From Candolleomyces eurysporus (Eukaryota; Basidiomycota; Agaricomycetes; Agaricales; Psathyrellaceae): a stretch of 64,000 bases of DNA. A program made the translations under genes and the position numbers. Shown here one piece after another: positions 55,519 through 64,000 of this stretch; within the stretch, counting starts at the first letter, position 1, and every line of letters begins with the position of its first letter. Where the stretch lies: NCBI GenBank assembly GCA_027579435.1, contig JANBPK010000739.1:159535-223534 (forward strand). The letters run 5' to 3'. A model generated the notes under the pieces. That model saw nothing but the letters and a program-made list of their open reading frames with translations. It did not search any database and was not told the DNA's origin.

Positions 55519-58009
55519 ATGGCGTCCAGACCAAACAGGGCCGCCCCGATCCCCATCCCAATGCCCCCCTCCGGCGTCCGTAGCCTCGACAATGCAATTT
55601 CTATACCCCATCGCTTCCCCTCGAGCTCGTCGTTTGCAACGTCCCCGCCCTCTCTGGTCCGCTCCGTCCCACGGGCATCATTGTCCTCCTCCAGGGGGTC
55701 ACCTCGGGTTCCGTACGAACCTCGCATCATACGAGCAAGCAATCCAACGCCTGCAGACCGCTGCCTTCAGCCCCCAGCTACTTCCCATGGCCGCAGAGCA
55801 AGTGCCTCGGCTCATCCCGCTCGCTCCGCGACCAGGTCGTCTGCAGGCACACAAGCCGACGCACCAGCACTGGTAGTCGCAACGGACACCTTTCCTAGGC
55901 CCGCTTATCTGGACCACTCAACGTTCAGAGGCCTATTGCACACAGATCCTTCCGCTCCCTTACCCCGCAGAGATGCGCATACCCCGGCTCGGACCCCCTC
56001 TTCTAGTGCCGCCTCAACAATGACTCCTTCCACAGACAGTGACGACGATATCAGCACACCCCCACGCCGGGCTACAGCTCCTACACCGCAACCAGCACCG
56101 ACGCAACCACAAGCCGTATTCTCCCTGCCCACCAAATGGAGCGTGACTGACAGATCCATCCATCTCACCATTTCGCAAGACGGTCGCGATTTGACGTATA
56201 CCGGTATGACCCACAATATAATGGTCCTTCTTCTTGGCTCATTTCCTCTCAGCAGGAAATGGTGACAAGGACGGTGCCTCTGCGAGAACCGATATCCCTA
56301 TACCCCCGGCCTGTGGCATATATTATTACGAGGTAGAAATCCGGGGTAAGGATCAGAAAAGGCAAGCCCTCATCTCAGAGCTCTCCATTTCCGTCTCTCA
56401 TACCACTTTTGTGCAGTCACGTTAGCATTGGGTAGGTACCCCTGTCAAATAGGAATTGCAGTTAGCTAACACTTGGGCTAGATTTGCTGGTCCCAAGGTC
56501 AAGTTCAACCGTCTCCCCGGCTGGGAGCCATTCTCTTGGGGATATCACGGTGACGATGGGTTTTCCTTTACCGCAGAGAGGAATGGAAACCCGTTCTCTC
56601 AGACATACGGCAGTATGTTGTCATCTTTTTTTTTTCTTCTTCAATTCGATGACGAGAAATTTATTTAGGCAGCGACGTTGTGGGTTGCGGCGTTGATTTT
56701 TCGACTCATCGAGCCTTCTACACCAAAAACGGCGTACTTCTTGGTATGTATTCGGCCTTTCGGGTGTTTTCCGACATCATTCATTCTGGTTGCAGGGAAT
56801 GTATTCGAAAATGTCGGCAAGGGAATCGACTTGTATCCCTCCGTCGGACTGCAACACCCAGGAGAGTCGATCCGCGTTAATTTTGGTCACGAACCGTTCA
56901 GATTCGACATCGAGAACCATGTCCAACAGCAGAAGAACGTTGCGTGGAACAAGATTATGGCAACACCCCTTTACACCAGCATCCTTAATCCAGGCAGATC
57001 AGCTTCCACGTCAAAGGCAGCTTTATCCGAAGAAGAGTCGAAGATTGTTCTCAATAAGCTGGTCCTTTCCTATCTCATTCACCACGGGTATTCAAAGACA
57101 GTGCGGGCCTTCCAAAAGCAGCAGGACATTGTTCTCAAAGCGAAATCAGCAACTGCCGACGATGGAGACGTGGACATGGACAGCGACGCCGCCAAGGAAA
57201 ATGCCGTTGAAGTCAGTCTGGAAGATGATATTGAACGTCGCACACGGGTGGTGGATGCTGTCATCCGCGGCGACATTGATCGGGCCATCACTGAAACGGA
57301 GAAATACCATCCTACTGTCTTGAAAGCAGAGGAGGGTCTCATGCTATTCAAATTGCGATGCAGGAAGTTCGTGGAACTCATCCTGGAGACAGCAGCCATG
57401 AAGAGGGAGCTGGACGCCCTGGAGGCACGACGGGAAAGGCCTACATTCGCCCCTCCCATTGCTGATGGGGACGGTCTTGAAGAAAGCATGGATATGGATA
57501 TCGATGATGACCAGACTTGCGAACTATCTGCGCCCCAGGTTGAGCCGATCTCAAAAGGTGCTGGGAAGCAACGTGCTGAGAACGGGCTCGTGTCTGCTGC
57601 GCAGTACGAGGCCGCCATAAATGCTGCTATTGACTATGGCAAAGCCTTGAGGGCGGACTATAAAGGGGATACGCGGCAAGTGGTGAAGCAGCTGCTGACG
57701 CAGACGTTTTCAATCATTGCCTTCCACGATCCTCTCGGTCAACGAGGCGAAATGGCGAACTTTGTGAGTGTGAATGCAAGGACCCAGTTGGCCAGCGAGC
57801 TCAACCAAGCAATCCTGAGTGAGTCTATCCCTTCACCTCCTTCGTTTCAGCGCACTGATCTGCACCTAATAGAATCGCAGGGCCAACCAGCTCAACCTGC
57901 ATTGGAGACGTTGTATCGTCATACCTCGGCCTGCATCACTCAGTTGGGAGTCTTTGGCGAAGGCGCGGCTGGATTTGCCGATCTTCAGAGGGAGCTGCTG
58001 GAGGCCTGA
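55519..58009 (+). CDS. GID1: RanBP9/Vid30-type subunit of the GID/CTLH ubiquitin ligase
   Basis: Scaffold of the GID (CTLH) E3 ligase that degrades gluconeogenic enzymes. About seven exons. After a 200-residue Pro/Ser/Arg-rich disordered N-terminus comes the SPRY domain: WSVTDRSIHLTISQDGRDL, CGIYYYEVEIRGKDQK, FAGPKVKFNRLPGWEPFSWG, YHGDDGFSF, VGCGVDFSTHRAFYTKNG and DLYPSVGLQHPGESIRVNFG. Then LisH: VLNKLVLSYLIHHGYSKTVR; CTLH: DIERRTRVVDAVIRGDIDRA; and CRA: AAINAAIDYGKALRADYKGD through FADLQRELLEA. Order and length fit RanBP9/10 and yeast Gid1. Intron 2 (56362-56416) uses a GC donor (AAAAG|GCAAGC). The ATG at 55519 was preferred to a TTG five codons upstream. Confidence 0.92.
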
Positions 58010-58319
58010 GGCCTAACAAGACTTTCAGCTGTAATATATTGTGTATTTGTACTAGTCGTGTGGGTTGTGTGGTGGTCTTGGTGATCTGTAACATTAGCAT
58101 CCTGTACATTCTCATCCCCGGTGTTGCCGTATTTTATCTCCCATCTCACTGCACCATTTTGCAATTTGCTAGGCGCGAGGCGCGTTGAAATGGGGTCACG
58201 TGTGGCCAGTCTCACGACGCGATCAGATTGGGACGCGTTTGTTCAACGATCATCCGCCTTGCATTCGACCCCTACACCCAACTTCCACGAGGACCTAAGA
58301 AGCCTTGTCTGTTCGCAAC

Positions 58320-61300
58320 ATGAGCTCCTCAGGAGAGGATTTCGCCAACATCTCTGACTCTGACTCCGACGGTTATGCGCCTGAGAAGAAGGTAAGCCAC
58401 ACCTCTGCATGCTTCAGCTTCAACCACACCGTGACAACCGACGCGTTTGCAGGCACCTGCCAAGGGCAAAGGCGCAGCAAAGGAGAAACCCGCTGCCTCA
58501 AGCTCCAAACCGAAGCCTGCAGCGAGAAAGAAAGCTGCACCAAAGAAGGTTGAGAGCGACGACGATGACGATGACATGGACACGGATTCCATGGAGGTTT
58601 CGAAGAAGAGCGCCACAGCTCCGTCAAAGGGGGCCACAGGGAAGAAGAAGACGGCCTCAGAAACATATACCAAAGTTCGTCCGTCCTCGATTGGCACGAT
58701 ATTTAGTGAATTGACACAGGGCGCCTTCAGCTCTCGCAACTCGAGCATATTCTTCTCCGACCGGATTCTTACATTGGAAGTGTAGAAACGATAACGCAAG
58801 TTATGTGGACCTATGACTCCGATACCAAACGCATGGCCCACCGTGAAGTGAAATATGTTCCGGGGTTTTTCAAGATTGTGGACGAAATCTTGGTTAATGC
58901 TGCAGACAACAAGGTAAATGGCTTGAGTATTCCATGTCCCTTACCCTCCTGATTCATGCGTCAAAGATCAACGACGCCTCCATGGACACCCTCAAAGTCA
59001 ACATTGACGTAGAGGCAGGAACCATCTCTGTTTACAACAACGGACGTGGTATTCCCATTGAAATCCATTCAAAGGAAGGAATCTACATCCCCGAGCTCAT
59101 TTTCGGCCACCTCCTCTCTTCGTCTAACTATGACGATGATGAGAAGAAGCTCACTGGTGGTCGTAACGGTTATGGTGCGAAGCTCGCCAACATCTACTCA
59201 CACGAATTCACTGTCGAAACGGCCGACAAGAACTCGCAACAGAAGTACAAGCAGACCTGGACGGACAACATGACCAAGTGCGGCAAGGCGAAGATCACGA
59301 AGAACTCTAAAGGGGAGGAATATACTCGGATAACGTTCCGCCCTGACCTGAAGCGTTTCCACATGGATTCTATCGACGACGACACAGTGGGTCTTCTCAA
59401 GAAGCGTGTTTACGATATGTGCGGTACTGTGAGGGATATCAAAGTCTCCCTCAACGATGAACGACTCAAGATCAAGAACTTCAAACAATACGTGGACATG
59501 TACATCAACTCTGCCCAGGAGGAAGCTGCCGAAAAGTCGGGAGGCGCAGCTCAGACCAAGCCCAACGTCGTATACGAAAAGATAAGCGACAGATGGGAAG
59601 TTGCCTATGCCCTCTCCGATGGGACCTTCCAGCACGTCGCCTTTGCCAACTCTATTGCAACCACCAAGGGAGGTACCCATGTTACGTATATTGCAGACCA
59701 AATTGCGAAGAACCTCATCACCTCCGTGTCGAAGAAGAACAAGGCCGCTGCGGTCAAGCCCGCACAGATTAAGAACCATATGTGGCTCTTCGTGAATGCT
59801 CTGATCGAAAACCCGACTTTCGACAGTCAAACGAAGGAAACATTGACTCTGCCATCCAACAAGTTCGGCTCAAAGCCTACTCTGACCGACGACTTCTTCA
59901 AGAAAGGTATATTACCCTTTCTCTCTTGAACTATATCCACGCTCAATTTTTTTNCCAAAGTCCAAAAGTCCGGCATTATCGACAACGTGCTAAACTGGGC
60001 CAAGTTCAAGGCGGACCAACAAATCAAGAAGACCGATGGAACTAAGCGTAGCAGGTGTGTGATTACTCCGTCAATGCCGATACTCTTCCTGATAAAACGC
60101 CTTTCAGATTACTCGGTCTTGCGAAGCTCAGCGATGCCAACAATGCGGGTACCAGGCACGCGCGAGATTGTACTCTCATCCTCACGGAAGGAGACTCTGC
60201 CAAAGCACTGGCAGTGTCCGGTCTTGGAGTTGTTGGACGTGACAGTTACGGTGTGTTCCCGCTTCGAGGAAAGCTTCTCAACGTTCGAGAAGCTCGACAT
60301 GACCAGATCATGAAGAACGAGGAAATTCAGAACATCAAGAAGATTATGGGACTGCAGCATAACAAGGACTATAATGATGTCAGCGGCTTGCGATATGGGA
60401 GGCTTATGATCATGACCGATCAGGTATGTCTTCCGATCCTACTTATCCTGCAATATGCTAATGTTGTCCTAGGATCATGATGGTTCTCATATTAAGGGTC
60501 TTCTCATCAATTTCCTGGATCACTTTTATCCTTCTCTCTTGAAGATTCCCGGATTTTTGGTGGAGTTTGTCACGCCAATTGTTCGAGTGAGTATGCTCGA
60601 TAGGTATAAATCGAGATGGTCCTAACAAGGTTACCTTAGGTACGAAAAGGGAAACAAGTAAAAGATTTCTTCACTATTCCAGAGTACGAACAATGGCTGG
60701 AAACGACACCCGATGCTCGCAAATGGGAGTCCAAGTACTACAAGGTCAGTGTGATTTATGTGCCCCTATCTCACCGATTCACGAAAATGTGTTGGACAGG
60801 GTTTGGGTACGAGCACACAAGAAGACGCCCAAGGCTATTTCAGCAACATGGAGAAGCACATGATCCCTTTCTCCACGACCCAGCAAGGAGACCGAGAGCT
60901 CCTCGAGCTTGCATTCAGTAAGAAGAAGGCTGATGATCGAAAAGAGTGGCTGCGAAACTTCAAGGTATGCATTTCGCCTACAAGCAAAGACATATGCTCA
61001 CTAGATGATTTAGCCCGGTACCTTCCTGGACCATCGTCTGCGACAAATTCCCTACTCCGAGTTCATCAACAAAGAGTTGATTCTCTTCTCTATGGCCGAC
61101 AACATCCGTTCCATCCCATGCATCGCTGACGGCCTCAAACCTGGTCAGCGGAAAGTCATCTGGGGTTGCTTCAAGCGCAAGATCAAGAAAGAAATCAAGG
61201 TTGCCCAACTCGTCGGTTACATCTCTGAACACGCAGCATACCACCACGGTGAAGCCAGTTTGGGGACGACAATCATCAACCTCGCACAAGACTACGTTGG

Positions 61301-63743
61301 TGCGAACAATCTTGCATTGCTCAAACCAAGTGGTCAATTCGGTACGCGTGAAACGGGTGGTAAAGATGCTGCTGCCCCTCGNTTATCTCTTCACTACCAC
61401 CAAACCGATTACGAGGGCAGTGTACCATCCCGCTGATGACCGACTGCTCAAGTACCTGAAGGACGATGACACACCCATCGAGCCAGAGTGGTACATGCCC
61501 GTTGTGCCTATGGTGCTGATCAATGGCGCTGAAGGTATCGGTACTGGTGAGTCCTATATATCCTCTTCACGCAAAACGGTATAATTCTAAGCATCGCACG
61601 CCAGGCTGGAGTACAAACATCCCACCTTTCAACCCAGCCGAGATCGTGGCTAATATCAGGCGATTGATGGACGGAGAGGAGCAGGTTCCTATTTTGCCGT
61701 GGTGGCGTGGATTCCGAGGTGAAATCAAGCTTACGGGCAAGGGCAAATACGAGATCGTTGGTGCTGTGAAGAAGACGAGCGACACCACTGTCGAAATATC
61801 CGAATTGCCGATTCACAAGTGGACACAGTCATTCAAGGCGGAATTGGAGGCTATGATCACTGGCGACAAGCCTACTAAGGACAAGAACAAGGACGATGAC
61901 AAGGAGAACGAGCCTGAAACGAAGAAAGAGAAGGCGAAGGCGAAGGAACCTCTGATCAAGGTTAGTCAACCCCGCCAGTGACGCTGAGCATAATTAACTC
62001 ATCGGTGTGTTTGTAGGACTTCAAAGAACATCACGACAACTTGCACGTCTTGTTTGAAGTCATCATGGAGTCCAAGCAGCTCGAAGCAGCCGAGAAAACT
62101 GGTCTCATTGAGTTCTTCGGCCTCAGCTCGAAATTGAGCACGACCAACATGATGCTGTTCGACTTTGAAGGCAAGATCAAGAAATACGATAGTCCGGAGG
62201 AGGTCATCGAAGAGTTCTACCCGATGCGATTAGCCTACTACCAGAAGCGCAAGGTTTGTATATACGCTCTCGGGTGATACGAAATAGGGCTGATATGGTC
62301 ATTTCATTAGGACTTCCTCGCTGCGGAGATCGAGACCGCATTGAACAAATTGCAGAACCAGATTCGATTCATTCAAATGATCGTGGACAGGAAGCTCAGT
62401 GTGTCTAACCGCAAGAAAGCCGACATCGTCGCCGACCTGCGCAGACTCGAGTTTACGCCATACCCCAAGGTTACCAAAGCGAAGACCGCCAATGCGGAGG
62501 ATGCAGAAGAGGAGGAGGAGGAGGAGGAGGAAGACGATGGAGACAACCCCAGCGGGGCGGTTACCGATTACGACTATTTGCTCGGAATGCCGATCTACAG
62601 CTTGACTCGGGAGAAGATCGAGCGGCTCAATCAGCAGGCTAGGGAAAGAGAGGAAGAGCTGCTGGTACTTCTCAAGAAGTCCCCGAAGGATCTGTGGAAT
62701 ACCGACCTTGACAGGTTCTTGGAAGAGTGGCAGGTACGTGTTACAGGTAATGTAAATGGTCGTTTACTGACAATGGACGTTTACAGGCCGATTGCGAGGA
62801 ATTCGAGAAGAAGGCAGTCAAGGAAGGCGGAAAGGGCGGCAAGCGGAAGCCAACGAAGGCGGCTAAGCGGGAGGCCGACGACGATTTCTTACCAACAAAG
62901 GCAAAGTCCTCCAAGAAGCCTGCAGCACGAGCAGGGGCGTCGTCGAAGAAGAAAAAGGAGGAGGATGACGACGACGATTTTGGGGGAATGGAAGTAGACG
63001 AAAAGAAGGTGCTTCCAAAGCGGCGGCTACCGACGAAGAAGATGATGATCGACGACGACGACGACGATGACGATGACGATGATGGCGGGGAGTATGAGGC
63101 ACTGCTCGCGTCCAAAGCACAAGCGCCTGCCAAAGGCAAAGGGAAGGAGAAGGAAGTCGTCATGGACGTCGACGACGACGATGAGGATGAGAAGCCGCCA
63201 AAACCGCCCGCCAAAAAGACGGCGAGCACGAGCAAGTCGGCCTCCAAGGGGAAGAAGAAGGCTATTGAGGACGATGAAGACAGCGATAGTCCTCCACAGC
63301 CTGCGCCCAAGAAACGTGAACCGGCTCCAAAGAAGAAGCCGAAGGTGGAGTCCGACTCTGAGATTGAAATCCTGCCAACCAAGGATAAAGGGAAGAGTGC
63401 GGTGAAGCGCAAGAGGTAAGATTGTGTAATCTGACAGGGATGCGCACTGTACTAAACTGCCTGTATAGTCCTGAGCTGTCTGACGACGAGAGTGACTTTG
63501 CGGAGCAGCCTGCGAAGAAGAAACAGGCAGCGGTGACCGACTTTTTCAAACCGCCAGGAGCACAGGCGCCGACGCAGCGCAAGATCTCGAAGAGCATGAA
63601 GCCTGCGTCGCCGCCGAAGAAGGCTGCGGCGGCGGGGGGANTCGCGACGACCGGCGCGGGCTGCGGTGAAGCAATACGTCGAGATCGACTCTGACTCTGC
63701 AGGAGAGGGTGATGACAGCATGTTTGTCGACGACGATGACTGA
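58320..63743 (+). CDS. TOP2: DNA topoisomerase II
   Basis: ATP-driven double-strand passage enzyme of the nucleus. About fifteen exons. After an acidic/Lys-rich leader come the GHKL ATPase (VDEILVNAADNK, NNGRGIPIEIHSKEGIYIPE, LTGGRNGYGAKLANIY), the transducer, the TOPRIM domain (LILTEGDSAKALAVSGLGVV, PLRGKLLNVREA, DHDGSHIKGLLINF) and the breakage-reunion domain. The active-site Tyr is in DAAAPRYLFTTT. The N at 61382 falls two bases before the Tyr codon and must be dropped. DGLKPGQRKVIWGCF and a GAEGIGTGW motif are intact. The C-terminal 330 residues are disordered, Lys/Asp-rich, with a QAAVTDFF PCNA-box-like motif at 63524-63547. The N at 63641 must also be dropped to reach the natural end EGDDSMFVDDDD. 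Acceptor and donor sites are standard throughout. Confidence 0.96.
62508..62535 (+). repeat. GAG/GAA simple repeat coding poly-Glu in TOP2
   Basis: A run of GAG and GAA codons encodes an acidic loop (DAEEEEEEEEEEDD-like) between the coiled tower region and the C-terminal part of topoisomerase II. The length is likely variable. Confidence 0.7.
63049..63082 (+). repeat. GAC/GAT simple repeat coding poly-Asp in TOP2
   Basis: Eleven or more consecutive GAC and GAT codons encode poly-Asp in the disordered tail of topoisomerase II. Confidence 0.75.
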
Positions 63744-63830
63744 GAGGCCTAGACCCGTGTGACGTCATACTACGAAAGACCCCTTATAATAGAAAATAAT
63801 AAAATAATTGCTTCTGCTCCTGCCACCTTG

Positions 63831-64000
63831 ATGGATTTCTTTTCCTCAAATCATGATTCCTCTAATCATGTCCCCGCCCAGCACGTCAATGAGTTTGCCC
63901 GCGCCATCGCCTCGAGACCCCTGACTATGCCCGTCGGCCTGACCCTCGGCCTCCCCCCAACCCCCCGCTCANTCGGCCGCCCCGACCGCCGCCCCCTCCC
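63831..64000 (+). CDS. 5' part of an unidentified gene, cut by the window end
   Basis: From the ATG at 63831, 88 bp after the TOP2 stop, an open frame reads MDFFSSNHDSSNHVPAQHVN followed by EFARAIASRPLTMPVGLTLG and a Pro-rich stretch to the window edge. The N at 63972 interrupts it; dropping the N keeps a Ser/Ala/Pro-rich frame. CCTTATAATAG at about 63782-63792 could be its TATA element. I do not recognise the protein, and the Pro-rich sequence could be chance. The gene is on the same strand as TOP2 with unusually little space between them. Confidence 0.4.
   Translation, partial: MDFFSSNHDSSNHVPAQHVNEFARAIASRPLTMPVGLTLGLPPTPRSXGRPDRRPL

Noticed and set aside
62508..63420. GAG/GAC repeats considered as a CRISPR-like or satellite array
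   Set aside because: They are codon repeats for acidic stretches in the topoisomerase II tail, without spacers or palindromes.

Overview
The window is a gene-dense stretch of nuclear DNA from a filamentous basidiomycete, most likely a mushroom-forming Agaricomycete. The evidence is: about 29 protein genes in 64 kb, nearly all split by very short introns (46-60 nt) with GT..AG ends and CTRAY-like branch sites; divergent gene pairs sharing 66-450 bp; CT-rich leaders; and a cytoplasmic dynein heavy chain present only as its motor half, an arrangement known from Agaricomycetes (dhc1/dhc2 of Schizophyllum commune). I cannot name the genus. I saw no tRNA, rRNA, transposon, CRISPR or virus-like element.

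Layout. 0-4.4 kb: mitoribosomal protein mL43 (-), an unrecognised Tyr/Gln-rich protein (+), homoserine kinase (+). 4.4-15.7 kb: dynein heavy chain motor half (-), divergent from snRNP E (+). 16.4-20 kb: peroxin PEX10 (-), TIM23-linked MGR2 (+), a HAD sugar/polyol phosphatase (+). 20.6-24.4 kb: a secreted CBM19-like protein (+), Hsp90 co-chaperone p23 (-), a hypothetical membrane protein (+). 24.6-32.2 kb: fission adaptor MDV1 (+), a BTB protein (-), TRAPP subunit TRS31 (+), a class 1 dihydroorotate dehydrogenase (+). 32.5-40.3 kb: an HMG-box protein (-), a stand-alone cullin-repeat protein (+), an acidic coiled-coil protein (-), a UVRAG/Vps38-like protein (+). 41.2-52.7 kb: a PUF RNA-binding protein (+), ribosomal protein uS14/RPS29 (-), a cytochrome P450 (+), a SprT/GCNA-like metalloprotease (-), splicing factor MFAP1 (+). 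53-64 kb: a FAD oxidoreductase (+), proteasome chaperone UMP1 (-), GID1/RanBP9 (+), DNA topoisomerase II (+) and the 5' end of a further gene.

Most genes are single-copy housekeeping functions; there is no operon or metabolic cluster, and I found no wholly new multi-gene system. The notable points are the split dynein, unusual gene structures (4-nt and 7-nt internal exons, and five candidate GC-AG introns, four of them between 53.1 and 56.5 kb), a cullin N-terminal domain protein without the catalytic half, a PCNA-box-like motif in the topoisomerase II tail, and 16 isolated N characters. Every N that falls in a coding exon I could check behaves as a spurious extra base: dropping it restores the reading frame, so these genes look broken but probably are not.
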